Shown here: in pieces, positions 9,597 to 17,706 of the stretch
Position numbering within the stretch: position 1 is the stretch's first letter
Layout of the letters: each line of letters begins with the position of its first letter
Notes under the pieces: generated by a model
The model's database searches: none
Told to the model about the DNA's origin: nothing
Seen by the model: the letters and a program-made list of their open reading frames with translations, nothing else
Translations under genes and position numbers: made by a program
Source of the DNA: RPQJ01 sp963732375
GTDB lineage: Bacteria > Pseudomonadota > Gammaproteobacteria > Steroidobacterales > Steroidobacteraceae
DNA: 64,000 bases
Assembly (NCBI GenBank): GCA_963732375.1
Contig: CAVSZE010000013.1
Span: 1 to 64,000 of the forward strand
Direction: 5' to 3'

Positions 9597-10595
9597 GTGC
9601 CAAGTACCCAGACACCGCAGCAGAACCACCTGTTGGACGCGCTGTCCGACGTTGAGCGCGAGCGCATTCTCCCGCATTTGCAGCTCGTGCCTATGCCGCT
9701 CGGCAAGGTCCTGTACGAATCTGGCGACACGTTGCGGCATGTCTACTTTCCGATCGATTGCATCGTCTCCCTGCTCTATGTGATGGAAGACGGCGCGTCC
9801 GCTGAAATCTCAGTGGTGGGCAACGAGGGGATCGTCGGCATCGCCCTGTTCATGGGCGGCGAAACCACGCCGAACCGGGCCGTCGTGCAGAGCGCTGGCC
9901 ATGCCTACCGCCTGATCGGACAGCGCCTGAAGGATGAGTTCCACTGCAGCAGCGAGATGCAGCACCTGCTGTTGCGTTACACGCAGGCCCTGCTCACCCA
10001 AATGGCACAGACGGCGGTCTGTAATCGCCACCACACGGTGGATCAGCAGTTGTGTCGCTGGCTGCTGCTCTCTCTGGACCGGCTTTCAGATAGCAATCTG
10101 ATCATGACGCAGGAACTCATCGCCAACATGCTGGGCGTGCGCCGCGAGGGCGTCACGGAAGCCGCCGGGAAACTGCAGAAAGCCGGGGCGATCAAGTACA
10201 GCCGCGGGCACATCACGGTGCTGGACAGGCCGCAACTGGAATCGCTCTGTTGCGAGTGCTATGCGGTCGTGAAGAAGGAAGAGGATCGGCTGCTGCCGCA
10301 CCGCGGCACGCCCCCCCCCCTCACTGAATCAGCCACCATCTTGGCGGCCGCGACCGGGCTAGTCGCGCCGATAAGCGATACCGTTCGGCGTGCCGACCGG
10401 AGCCGAGTTGGCAGCTCTGTCGCGAGGCTGCTTGGTCCGCGTCAGCCAGACTTCGAATGGTTCCCAGGACGCTGCCTGCGTGCGGGGAAGGGCAACTCCG
10501 TCAGTCGTGGCGTGTTCGAGCGATGCGACGGTAGCGTTGCCTTTCAACGTGTCTGCCCAATTCATGTCGTACTCCAGGGTCGTCGCGGTCGCTAG
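9597..10595 (+). CDS. Crp/Fnr-family regulator with a poly-C tract near its 3' end
   Basis: Begins with GTG (MPSTQTPQQNHLLDALSD). Residues about 20-130 form a cyclic-nucleotide-binding-like sensor (YESGDTLRHVYFPIDCIVSL, EISVVGNEGIVGIALFMGG). Residues about 150-215 form the winged helix, with SDSNLIMTQELIANMLGVRR and REGVTEAAGKLQKAGAI. This subtype lacks FNR cysteine clusters and probably does not bind cAMP. The family norm is about 240 residues, but this frame runs to 332 because of a run of ten C at 10311-10320. Eight C would end the protein at residue 242. The extra tail overlaps a small opposite-strand gene and is probably not natural. Confidence 0.85.
   Translation: MPSTQTPQQNHLLDALSDVERERILPHLQLVPMPLGKVLYESGDTLRHVYFPIDCIVSLLYVMEDGASAEISVVGNEGIVGIALFMGGETTPNRAVVQSAGHAYRLIGQRLKDEFHCSSEMQHLLLRYTQALLTQMAQTAVCNRHHTVDQQLCRWLLLSLDRLSDSNLIMTQELIANMLGVRREGVTEAAGKLQKAGAIKYSRGHITVLDRPQLESLCCECYAVVKKEEDRLLPHRGTPPPLTESATILAAATGLVAPISDTVRRADRSRVGSSVARLLGPRQPDFEWFPGRCLRAGKGNSVSRGVFERCDGSVAFQRVCPIHVVLQGRRGR
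10359..10565 (-). CDS. small protein of a W-x-P-x-x-VW family
   Basis: A 68-residue protein with GGAG seven bases before the ATG. The middle reads ASWEPFEVWLTRTKQPRDR, closely like WDPYQVWLHYIDRPRRQR in the small protein at 15986. No domain of known function is recognised. The protein is charged and probably cytoplasmic. It overlaps the extended tail of the Crp/Fnr frame, which supports the shorter form of that regulator. Confidence 0.5.
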   Translation of the reverse strand: MNWADTLKGNATVASLEHATTDGVALPRTQAASWEPFEVWLTRTKQPRDRAANSAPVGTPNGIAYRRD

Positions 10596-10659
10596 TCAGC
10601 GGTTTGACTGCAGACCGGGAGGGGAGCCTGGCGCGGGCTGCCCACGTCATCTGTACGCT

Positions 10660-10807
10660 GCCGAACACGAGTGGCCTTTACGCGCGATGTCGCGCAATCC
10701 GGACAGACCACACTCGAGGAGTGGCGGCGCCGTTCGGTGAACCGACGCGCCACAAAGTGGTTGTTCTGCTACTTGCGGTGCCGGGCTCTGGGCAAAAAAC
10801 AAAGGGC
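10660..10807 (+). pseudogene. possible phospholipase D/cardiolipin synthase C-terminal remnant
   Basis: One plus-strand frame reads AFTRDVAQSGQTTLEEWRRR before a basic tail and a stop. This resembles the last 40 residues of cardiolipin synthases, which end in a Leu-Glu-x-Trp motif and a basic segment. No HKD motif or start lies upstream. It is a weak call based on a short match. Confidence 0.3.
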
Positions 10808-10835
10808 CCACTGATACGGGGGCATCACTGGGCCA

Positions 10836-11060
10836 CTAATGAGCACCCGGCATAGCGGGGGGTCGAGCACTCATCAATACGATCGCCGAACACAAGGACG
10901 CGATCTGTGCGATAGCGAACACCGCGCGCTTGGCGAAAACGCCGCCCTTCGACTTTTCCTTCGCGATGTCCGCCTCGGTGATCTCGGACCCAGGTGCCTT
11001 ACCAACGTCCCGGTGAAGTTGGTCTTTCTTCAGGTGCAGTTTCATGGCTGCGCGTGTCAT
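10836..11060 (-). CDS. small basic conserved protein, C-terminus possibly frameshifted
   Basis: Two ATG options are at 11060 and 11045. The conserved part is KLHLKKDQLHRDVGKAPG followed by EITEADIAKEKSKGG and FAKRA, typical of a short (about 50 residue) cytoplasmic protein found in many proteobacteria. The usual ending is replaced after FAKRA by a hydrophobic tail, suggesting an indel near 10915. Function is unknown. It lies among other stress-associated small proteins (CsbD, dodecin). Confidence 0.5.
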   Translation of the reverse strand: MTRAAMKLHLKKDQLHRDVGKAPGSEITEADIAKEKSKGGVFAKRAVFAIAQIASLCSAIVLMSARPPAMPGAH

Positions 11061-11260
11061 GGCATCTCCTGGCGACTACGTGATCGTCTCATTGCAGGGC
11101 TGAATGGCGAAGCCGGACCGAACACCATCAAGAACCGCCGTGTCGATCCCGACGCTGCCGCGCCGTTGACTGCACCACGCCCCATCGACGTTGAGCGGCG
11201 GGATCTACTTCCAATCCTTGACCGCCCGCGAGCGCGGGAGGAGTCCAGGAAACGTCCACA

Positions 11261-11452
11261 TCACGCGGGTTTTGCGATGTCTTTCACGTCGTGCCTGACG
11301 TCACCGTACTTGGCCTGAGTTTTGCCGAGGTTCTTCTGAACCTTGCCCTTTTCCTCCATCTTCTCGTTGCCGACCAGTGCGCCGGAAAATTCCTTGATCT
11401 TGCCTTCCGCTTCCTTGACGCGGCCCTGGATCTGGTCTTTGTTGACGCTCAT
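11261..11452 (-). CDS. CsbD-family stress protein
   Basis: A 63-residue acidic and lysine-rich protein starting MSVNKDQIQGRVKEAEGKIK, with GNEKMEEKGKVQKNLGKTQ and KYGDVRHDVKD, the standard CsbD pattern. These small proteins are induced by general stress in many bacteria and their biochemical role is not known. The longer frame starting at 11494 adds residues not seen in the family, so the internal ATG is chosen. Confidence 0.88.
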   Translation of the reverse strand: MSVNKDQIQGRVKEAEGKIKEFSGALVGNEKMEEKGKVQKNLGKTQAKYGDVRHDVKDIAKPA

Positions 11453-11774
11453 GCCTTGCTCCTGACAACCGACGCCGGAAATCGTCCGGCACACCGTACT
11501 GGAATATGCGCGCGAGATATTCCGGAGCGACTCATTGAGTTTTCAGCCGATGCAGGAATCTCGGCGCCCAGTACTTCAGCGGGTTGGTGCCGTCACCGGG
11601 CTGCCAACCACAACAAGCGTCTATGCCTGCGAGACACAGTTCGTTGTTGGCGAGTGACGCGACCAGGCTGCCAGTTGTACAGACCCCGACACCGCGTCTG
11701 CGTGCGCTATCGCGCAGACGGACTGGTGGTCGGCGTGGTCGAATTACATGGTCGGAGAACCACAGGAGATCCAC

Positions 11775-11849
11775 ATGTACATCGGCGGCGGCATACTCGG
11801 CGCGATTCTTGTCATTGCTCTGATCGTCTATTTCGCGCGTCGCATCTGA
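11775..11849 (+). CDS. 24-residue single-pass membrane peptide
   Basis: An ATG nine bases after an AGGAG-like site opens a 24-residue peptide starting MYIGGGILG, with one hydrophobic helix and ending FARRI. The strong ribosome site, Gly-rich start and positive end fit a small membrane peptide. No family was recognised. Confidence 0.5.
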   Translation: MYIGGGILGAILVIALIVYFARRI

Positions 11850-12142
11850 GGCGACTGCGAAGGTGGAGGACTGTGGCGCCGTCTCGGCCGCGGCGACGAC
11901 CAAGCGCGACGCCTGCGTCGGGGTCTCGAGACAAAAAAGAAGATACGTTGACGGAAGGAGGGCGCGCGGCGTGACCGCGAGGGCTGCTGTGTCTGGGACA
12001 ACCGACGTCTCAGGGCGCTGACGCGCCGCACCGGAAACTTCACTGACTCACACAACCGCGCAGCGCTCGCAGTCGGCGTACGATATCGGTAGGCCGCTGT
12101 TGCTTCAGCGGTCGTATGACACTGTAGAACGAGGAGAACATC
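11850..12142. other. intergenic, nothing recognised
   Basis: No gene or strong hairpin was recognised. The end holds the ribosome site (GAGGAGAA) of the dodecin gene. Confidence 0.4.
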
Positions 12143-12355
12143 ATGTCTGTCGCGAAGATTTCGGAAATCACCTCAACCTCGAAGACTAGTTTCGATGATG
12201 CCGTTGCAGATGGCATCAAGCGTGCGAGCAAGACCATCCACGGAATTACCGGTGCCTGGGTGGCCGATCAGGAGGTCGTCGTGAAGTCCGGCAAGATCGT
12301 TGAATACAAGGCTCGGCTCAAGCTCACGTTCGTGCTTGACGACAAGGTGAAATAG
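12143..12355 (+). CDS. dodecin flavin-binding protein
   Basis: A 70-residue protein starting MSVAKISEITSTSKTSFDDA and ending LKLTFVLDDKVK. The family has a three-stranded sheet around one helix and assembles into dodecamers that store riboflavin or FMN. The SD sequence GAGGAGAA lies a few bases before the ATG. The tryptophan that stacks on flavin is present in GAWVADQEV. Intact and of standard length. Confidence 0.93.
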   Translation: MSVAKISEITSTSKTSFDDAVADGIKRASKTIHGITGAWVADQEVVVKSGKIVEYKARLKLTFVLDDKVK

Positions 12356-12724
12356 CGCGGTGCAATCGGGTCTCGGGGATGCGGTCCCCGGGACATAGGC
12401 GAACGTGCTGGCGGGCCCGATGGACGAGACCCACGACGGGCCCGGTGATCCGCGGCACTCCCTGGAGAAGTCGAACAGCTGCCCGATTTTTCTGGCTACT
12501 TGAAGTTCGCGAGTCATCCGGCGTGGCTCAGGATCCAGCTCGATGTCAGCTGACTTCCGGCCTGCAAAACCCGCTCGACGACGCGCTGGCGATGACAGCG
12601 CGTCGAGGTCGCGTACGCGACCGTTTCCACGTTCCGATCTCCCGCCAGCGTCCCGCCGCGCCTGCATTTTCCGCAATATGCGGCCATCCTCGCCGGGCAC
12701 AGAATTCTGGCGAGGCGCCACGCC
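12356..12724. other. intergenic, nothing recognised
   Basis: A stretch of about 370 bases without a convincing gene. Open frames on both strands have no recognisable family pattern. Confidence 0.35.
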
Positions 12725-13507
12725 ATGGCCGAACTCAAGACCGGTATTGGATTTGTCCGCGCTAGCGTAGCTGCAGTGGCTTGTATTGCCTCACTGCTGG
12801 CACTCAGCGGCTGCGTCGGCAGTGGTCACGCAACTCGTCCGGACAGTCCAACTCCCGCGACGCGAACGGAGGTGGCGCCGCAGACCACGACCGATCACGC
12901 CTGCCCGGACCTTGCCGGCCGATACCGGAACACTGGTCGGCTCGCGCCCGATACGCCGCCTGAACTCTGCAAGAGCGCCCTGCATTCCTCGAAGTACCGA
13001 ATGATCGGCGACTGGGAATGCGATGTGTCCCTCACTTCGAACTTGGCCGGAATGGACGCGAGTAGTGCATGGGTCGAGGTGCGACAACCCGATGACGACA
13101 CGCTCGTTGTTTCCTGGGCCAACCCTTCAGTGCCATTCGTGGAACTGCATCGCTCCAAGAAAGATTTTGATTGCACGGCTGAGGGGCTGACCCGTGACCT
13201 GAAAGCCTCGATAGAGAGTCAAGGCAATGACCAGGGCCAGGAGAGCGCGGCCCTGAAAACCTACAACGCCGTTAATACCGTGGAAATGTTGCTACTCGCT
13301 TCGGGCGGCGTGCAGACGCTGCATCGCACGTTTTCTAAAGCCGCGAACGGCTCGCTGCTGATGCACGTCGAGCGCACCACGCGCGGCGTGTACCTCCTCG
13401 TCCTTCCGGTCGATAAGGACTACTCCACCTGGGTAACCTGGCCCCCGGAACCGCTGAAGGAAAATCCGCCGGAGCCGCCAACGCTGCCGCCTGGGCCACC
13501 AGACTGA
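12725..13507 (+). CDS. lipoprotein with C-P-D-L-A-G motif
   Basis: A 260-residue protein. The N-terminus has a signal helix and lipobox (LLALSGC, cysteine near residue 31), so it is predicted to be a membrane-anchored lipoprotein. After a Pro/Thr-rich linker comes CPDLAGRYRNTG, and near the C-terminus ANGSLLMHVERTTRGVYLLV and STWVTWPP. The same two blocks recur in the lipoproteins at 24920 and 26309, defining a shared domain of unknown function. The C-terminus is proline-rich. It is intact although its neighbours to the left are decayed. Confidence 0.75.
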   Translation: MAELKTGIGFVRASVAAVACIASLLALSGCVGSGHATRPDSPTPATRTEVAPQTTTDHACPDLAGRYRNTGRLAPDTPPELCKSALHSSKYRMIGDWECDVSLTSNLAGMDASSAWVEVRQPDDDTLVVSWANPSVPFVELHRSKKDFDCTAEGLTRDLKASIESQGNDQGQESAALKTYNAVNTVEMLLLASGGVQTLHRTFSKAANGSLLMHVERTTRGVYLLVLPVDKDYSTWVTWPPEPLKENPPEPPTLPPGPPD

Positions 13508-13544
13508 TCCGGTCGAACACCGCGAACTCTTGCGCGCACCGTAT

Positions 13545-14015
13545 CTACAGCATCAGATGCAGAAACTGGTTGAACGCACTGCGCTCGTACTCTGCGAACG
13601 CTTCCCCGTCGACGAAACCCCGCCGCCGATAAAGGGCGAGGGCAGGTTCGAACGCAGAGCCACTCCCCGTCTCGAGGCTGAGCCGCGTCATGCCACGCGC
13701 CCGCGCAACGCCGATGATGTGCTCGAGAAGCGCTGCGGCAACCCCCTGCCGCAGAAAATCCGGATGCGTGCGCATCGACTTGATTTCCGCTGTTCGGTCG
13801 CCGAGATCCTTGAGCGCGCCGATACCCGCGACAGCGTCCCCGATCCACGCCGTCCACACGGTGACCCCGGGCGCCCGGAGCCCCGACAGATCGAGCGCGA
13901 AAACGCTGCCTGGCGGTGAGGTCGCATGCATGCCTTCCAGGTGTAAACGGAGCAATTCGCGCGTTGCCTGGCTCGAAAGTTCATCTTCGCGAATCGCGAA
14001 TTCGCTTTTTTGCAT
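13545..14015 (-). CDS. GNAT-family N-acetyltransferase
   Basis: A 156-residue protein if started at MQKSEFAIREDELSS (14015). Motif A is KSMRTHPDFLRQGVAAALLE, matching the R/Q-x-x-G-x-G/A acetyl-CoA loop. The end reads GFVDGEAFAEYE and FNQFLHLML, as in the PhnO/YjgM-like group. It transfers an acetyl group from acetyl-CoA to a small molecule or protein not known here. The start at 14276 would add about 87 residues that are out of family and include an R1 repeat. Confidence 0.88.
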   Translation of the reverse strand: MQKSEFAIREDELSSQATRELLRLHLEGMHATSPPGSVFALDLSGLRAPGVTVWTAWIGDAVAGIGALKDLGDRTAEIKSMRTHPDFLRQGVAAALLEHIIGVARARGMTRLSLETGSGSAFEPALALYRRRGFVDGEAFAEYERSAFNQFLHLML

Positions 14016-14215
14016 GTCGTGTCCCGAGTCGCCTCGACGGGCTACATACAAAAGCGACAGGTCCCCGCTGCGCCTCGATTCGCAGGCTTCCCTGATCTCT
14101 CTAGTCCACGCAACCGGCTGCCTGCCGGCAAGACCACCGCGCTGAAGCGCGGCTCTGAAGACGGCTCGCGCGCGAGCCGTCGAGCTGCTACGCGGCGTCT
14201 GCCTGCTATCGGACT

Positions 14216-14260
14216 CCGGAAAGCGGACCTTCCAGGGCCGAGAACGACCCATATCGGCCA
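14216..14260. repeat. dispersed repeat R1
   Basis: CCGGAAAGCGGACCTTCCAG followed by GGCCGAGAACGACCC matches the unit at 18451. It lies upstream of the GNAT gene. Confidence 0.5.
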
Positions 14261-14377
14261 TATGTATGCTGAACAAGCGGACACTAGCGGACTACGGTCG
14301 GCCCGCGCCACAGTAGCCAACTCGAACGGCGCAACGGACTGGCGTTGCATGCGGGAGGTCATGATTGACTGAATTAG

Positions 14378-14875
14378 CTACCGTGCTGGCTGCGCCCCAT
14401 TTTGCGCTGCAAGCAGCGCGCGCTGCGCGGGACCATTTGCGATCTTCACATACGCGGGGAGCATGTCTTCTGTCGCGAGTTCGAGCATGACTCGGTTCTC
14501 GACCCAGAATTCGTACAGCTCGAACAGGCGCACCCCAGGCGGGCCGCGCCAGAAATGCTGTGTCCGCCAGCCTTCGCGTGAGCCAATGCGCTCAATCTTG
14601 TCGCGATTGGCCTTGACTGAAATCAGAGCGTGGAACGCTACCGCCGTTGGAGGCTCGCCAAGGCAGGTTGCTCCCATTGCGTCGCCATCGCCCGGAACGA
14701 GCGTCGTCCGTTCACTGTAGACTTCGATTCCGCTGCCGAAGCCATCCTCCTCATAGACGACCCAAGCCCCGGGAATCGGGCCGACGAACGGCCCGGCGTA
14801 GCCGCCTAACAGCTCGGCCAGTACTCGCGCAACATGCTCCGGATCCCGAGCCGGAATCGACACATGATGAATCAT
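14378..14875 (-). CDS. VOC-family (glyoxalase-like) protein
   Basis: A 165-residue protein starting MIHHVSIPARDPEHVARVLA, a typical first strand and helix of the vicinal-oxygen-chelate fold, and containing TAVAFHALISV and LFELYEFWVENR. The His and Glu positions fit a metal-binding fold, but the substrate is unknown. It is divergent from a MarR regulator with an inverted repeat between, which suggests direct control of this gene. Confidence 0.8.
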   Translation of the reverse strand: MIHHVSIPARDPEHVARVLAELLGGYAGPFVGPIPGAWVVYEEDGFGSGIEVYSERTTLVPGDGDAMGATCLGEPPTAVAFHALISVKANRDKIERIGSREGWRTQHFWRGPPGVRLFELYEFWVENRVMLELATEDMLPAYVKIANGPAQRALLAAQNGAQPAR

Positions 14876-14889
14876 GAGTTATTCTCTTA

Positions 14890-14904
14890 GTCAGTTGTCC
14901 TGAC
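14890..14904. promoter_or_regulatory. candidate MarR operator
   Basis: GTCAGTTGTCCTGAC is a perfect 5-bp inverted repeat with a 5-base spacer. It sits between the divergent VOC and MarR genes, and TAGTCAG recurs at 14910. The size and place fit a MarR-family autoregulatory operator. Confidence 0.5.
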
Positions 14905-14931
14905 CAATATAGTCAGTCCGCCTTACCATTA

Positions 14932-15396
14932 ATGTCAAGCACATCCACTGGATCTTCCAAGGGGCCCCGTCTCGGATCACTCCTGCGTCTCGCCTCCCAG
15001 GTATTGAACGACCGGTTTACCCGCTGGATTGCGGCATCCGGCTTCGAGGGCGTGCAGCCGGCACACTCCGCCGCGATTCGCCCGCTATGGGAAAAGCCGA
15101 CGGGTGCGCGAATCACCGACCTTGCGCGTGCATCTCGCATCACTAAGCAATCGATGAGCGCCTTGGTCTCCGATCTCGAGGTGGCGGGCTACGTCGAGCG
15201 AGTCGCGGACCCGGCCGACGCCCGTGCTAGCCGCGTGCGTCTCACGTCCCACGGACGTGCATACGGTCGAGCCGTACGTGCTTTCGCGCGTAGCCTCGAA
15301 GCGGAGTGGGCCTCGCACGTCGGGGCACAGCGAATTGACGAGCTTTGCTCCACGCTCGAGGAACTGCGATGCAAGGTGTTTCTCGCCGAGGACTAG
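14932..15396 (+). CDS. MarR-family transcriptional regulator
   Basis: A 154-residue winged-helix regulator. The DNA-recognition region is ARITDLARASRITKQSMSAL followed by DLEVAGYVERVADPADARAS with the wing RVRLT, the classic MarR layout. It starts at ATG 14932 with no strong SD. It is divergent from the VOC protein and probably represses it and itself through the inverted repeat at 14890-14904, with an unknown ligand relieving repression. Confidence 0.92.
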   Translation: MSSTSTGSSKGPRLGSLLRLASQVLNDRFTRWIAASGFEGVQPAHSAAIRPLWEKPTGARITDLARASRITKQSMSALVSDLEVAGYVERVADPADARASRVRLTSHGRAYGRAVRAFARSLEAEWASHVGAQRIDELCSTLEELRCKVFLAED

Positions 15397-15509
15397 GCGG
15401 CTGCCGAATTACTGCGCCCAGGGAGTTATTACCCGCTGCTCGCCCAGTGTCCGCTTGGGGCGCTGTGACCTCGGAATGGCTGCTTCTGGGGCCATTTGGC
15501 TGACGGAAG

Positions 15510-15556
15510 TGACCGACTGCTCCTGGCCGATTTTACGCGTACACGAATGTCTGCAT
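15510..15556. repeat. dispersed repeat R2
   Basis: CTGGCCGATTTTACGCGTAC followed by ACGAATGTCTGC is the R2 unit seen also at 16612, 19243, 29256, 29388 and 37983. This copy lies downstream of an integrase remnant. Confidence 0.5.
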
Positions 15557-15589
15557 ACCGCGCCACGACAGCATCCGGCCAACGCCTGC

Positions 15590-15725
15590 CTAAATCAATA
15601 TCCGTTCCACTTAATCCAGCGACACCTGATCGTCGCGCCGGTCATACAGCCCGGTGGTGCGTGCGGATTCATGATTGGCCATGCGCTGCGCGATTGCGGA
15701 GCCTGACCTGGCCCTCGACGTGAAC
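15590..15725 (-). pseudogene. tyrosine-recombinase (integrase) C-terminal remnant
   Basis: The minus strand reads IAQRMANHESARTTGLYDRR, then DDQVSLD, a TAA, VERILI and TAG. This is the C-terminus of a phage-type integrase, where the tyrosine in LYDR is the catalytic nucleophile and the usual ending is SLDEVERI. The glutamate codon has become TAA. No further catalytic domain can be followed upstream. It is the only integrase trace in the window and fits the attachment-site-like repeats. Confidence 0.7.
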
Positions 15726-15985
15726 CGCGATGGCCGCGGCGCTCCCGAAATCAGGCGCATCGGAATGTGCATGATCTAGTCGGGCCGTCCGTGGCCCGCT
15801 GGCAGGTTATTGAAAATCGGCATCTCAACAGCCTGCTAGCGATGACTGCCAATGGTTGGGAGTCGATAGGAAGACCTATCAGAGCACATCAGTCTTTGCC
15901 ATGGACGCAGCGCCAGCGGCGATGCGAGCATTTAGCTTCAGGACACGAAGATGCACTAGGAGTGCGCCGGTCCACGGGACGGGAC

Positions 15986-16237
15986 ATGGTCAGCAACAGC
16001 GACACTGACGACACTGAAGCGACGGGTTCATGGCTGGAGCGCGCTCATGCAAATGGCGTGGTGAGTCCCGGCGCGCGTGCAGAGTCGGACGCCGGTCTGG
16101 CGTCGGTCACCTCGAGCATAGGCTGGGATCCGTACCAGGTCTGGCTGCATTACATCGACCGACCTCGGCGGCAGCGCAACGCCGTACGGAGGGAGATCCA
16201 GTCGTCTTCCAGATACCGCGGGTCAGGGTTCGGTTAA
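15986..16237 (+). CDS. small protein of the W-x-P-x-x-VW family
   Basis: An 83-residue acidic-to-basic protein beginning MVSNSDTDDTEATGSWLERA and containing VVSPGAR and SSIGWDPYQVWLHYIDRPRR. It resembles the protein at 10359 in the W-x-P-x-x-VWL block and the following Pro-Arg-rich end. No function is known. The upstream frame (to 15767) lacks conserved features, so the ATG at 15986 is preferred. Confidence 0.5.
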   Translation: MVSNSDTDDTEATGSWLERAHANGVVSPGARAESDAGLASVTSSIGWDPYQVWLHYIDRPRRQRNAVRREIQSSSRYRGSGFG

Positions 16238-16341
16238 ACATTCCCACCCCCCGTTGAACTGACGCTGGCCCGACGATTGCCAGACCCCTGCGCTCGCGCG
16301 GGGACCATCGCCCCTGATTTTCAGCGCAGAAGGACATCTTC

Positions 16342-16467
16342 ATGCGATTCAGTGCGTCACTCACCGCGTCCGTCATCATCGCCGTGCTCGGCTCGTCAGC
16401 CGCTCACCTTCACCCTGATCTCGGCAGCGAGTCACATGATTCCGAACTGCACGAGCACGATCACTGA
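16342..16467 (+). CDS. 41-residue secreted His-rich peptide
   Basis: The ATG at 16342 follows an AAGGA site. The peptide has a signal-like start MRFSASLTASVIIAVLGSSA and ends in AHLHPDLGSESHDSE and LHEHDH, with six His and several acidic residues in the last 20. This composition suggests a periplasmic metal-binding peptide, but no family was recognised. Confidence 0.45.
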   Translation: MRFSASLTASVIIAVLGSSAAHLHPDLGSESHDSELHEHDH

Positions 16468-16611
16468 TACTTGATCTCGGACAATGCACTGAGTTGCAGC
16501 CGGCTGATGCTGCGGTCCCAGCGTGACACCCTTTCGGATTTCAGACATTGAGATTAGGTGGATCACACCATCCAGTGACTGCTTTCGGCGGGAATTCCCT
16601 ATGACCGTTTG

Positions 16612-16860
16612 TGGCCGGTATTCGCCATTTGCGAATGTCCGCTCCCGCAATTGCGATCGGCTCACAAGCGGTCGCCATCAGCCGTCCCCGCGTGTGAAGC
16701 CAAAGCCGACGAATGCCGGCGTGAGCCCACTCCGGACAGAAGGAAGACGTGGGAACACCACGCGATCGATGCCCAGCGCGTTTTGAACACCCTGGCTGGA
16801 GCGGGCTGACGTCGCCTCGGCCCGGCGATGAAGTGGAGCGGGTGATGGGAATCGAACCCA
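16612..16860. repeat. about 250-bp direct repeat, left copy
   Basis: Matches 37983-38231 at roughly 90% by eye over the whole length with only two small compensating indels. It begins with an R2 unit and ends with the tRNA-Gly 3' end (copy C). Confidence 0.75.
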
Positions 16861-16955
16861 CAACGCTGCGGGATCGGTGTTCGCAAAACGGCTCAAAAAA
16901 CAGGGTCTGCATGGCACAAGGTTCCGCATGAGGCTCTGCGTGTGATGGACGTGTG
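16834..16955 (-). repeat. tRNA-Gly 3'-end copy C
   Basis: 16834-16860 is identical to the terminal bases of tRNA-Gly. The following arm is diverged from A, B and D, but still ends in the paired repeat (TCACACGTCCATCACACGC on the minus strand, 16937-16955). Confidence 0.7.
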
Positions 16956-17051
16956 AATTCCACCTCACTCAGGAGGTCTGTTCACGTGCGCATTTGAAGC
17001 TAAATTATGCAATATGTGGCATAATCGGCCCTGCACGACTATGCTCGGACA

Positions 17052-17386
17052 ATGAAACCCGTCGTCTGGCTCGGGAATTCCAAGGCCGACCTCACGGCCT
17101 TCCCGGCAACGGCGATGGACGACATGGGCCCCATCAACTCTTCCGGGTGCAGTGCGGACTCTACCCTGACGACTGGAAGCCGATGGCATCGATCGGGGCT
17201 GGTGTGCGGGAGATCCGAGTGCGTGATCCATCCGGAGGATTTCGTACGATCTACCTCGCGACGCGGCCGGAAGCGATCTACGTCCTGCATTGCTTCCGTA
17301 AGAAGACGCCGAAGACCGCCCGGCAAGACATCGATTTGGCACGACAACGGCTCGCCCGAGTTCCCAGGAGGGCACCCCATGGCTAG
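17052..17386 (+). pseudogene. Gp49-like (HigB/DUF891) toxin, frameshifted
   Basis: The ATG at 17052 opens MKPVVWLGNSKADLTAFPAT and AMDDMG. Extra bases near 17127 (GGGCCCCATC where GGCCAT would fit) shift the frame, and the rest continues as HQLFRVQCGLYPDDWKPM, IREIRVRDPSGGFRTIYLA, YVLHCFRKKTPKTA. This is a phage Gp49-type RelE-fold mRNA interferase. The stop overlaps the antitoxin ATG at 17379, the normal arrangement in this TA type. As read, the toxin is inactive. Confidence 0.8.
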
Positions 17387-17651
17387 GAAGAAAGTGCGCA
17401 GCGTACTTCAGGATCTCTATCCCGAGGATCAGGCCGCGGAGATGGAGATGCGCTCGCTCCTTCTCCAGGGTCTTGGAGGTTGGCTGGCCGGCTCCGGCAT
17501 GACTCAAGCAGAGGCGGCAAAGATCCTTGCGGTCACCCAGGCAAGGGTGTCCGACATCAAGCGGGGCAAGATCAGCTCCTTCAGCCTCGACTTGCTCGTC
17601 CGGCTCGCGGCAAGGGCCGGACTGAATCCGAAGTTGAAGCTGGTCGCTTGA
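17379..17651 (+). CDS. XRE-family antitoxin of the Gp49-type TA pair
   Basis: A 90-residue helix-turn-helix protein starting MARKKVRSVLQDLYPEDQAA. The HTH is GMTQAEAAKILAVTQARVSD IKRGK. This is the partner normally encoded just after a Gp49-like toxin. It would bind and neutralise the toxin and repress the operon. It remains intact although the toxin is frameshifted. An ATG with AGGAGG upstream (17367-17372) fixes the start. Confidence 0.88.
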   Translation: MARKKVRSVLQDLYPEDQAAEMEMRSLLLQGLGGWLAGSGMTQAEAAKILAVTQARVSDIKRGKISSFSLDLLVRLAARAGLNPKLKLVA

Positions 17652-17706
17652 GTGAATGCCATCCGCTGGCGCGTCGGGTGACGCAGAAGAGGCCAAGCGA
17701 AGAATG

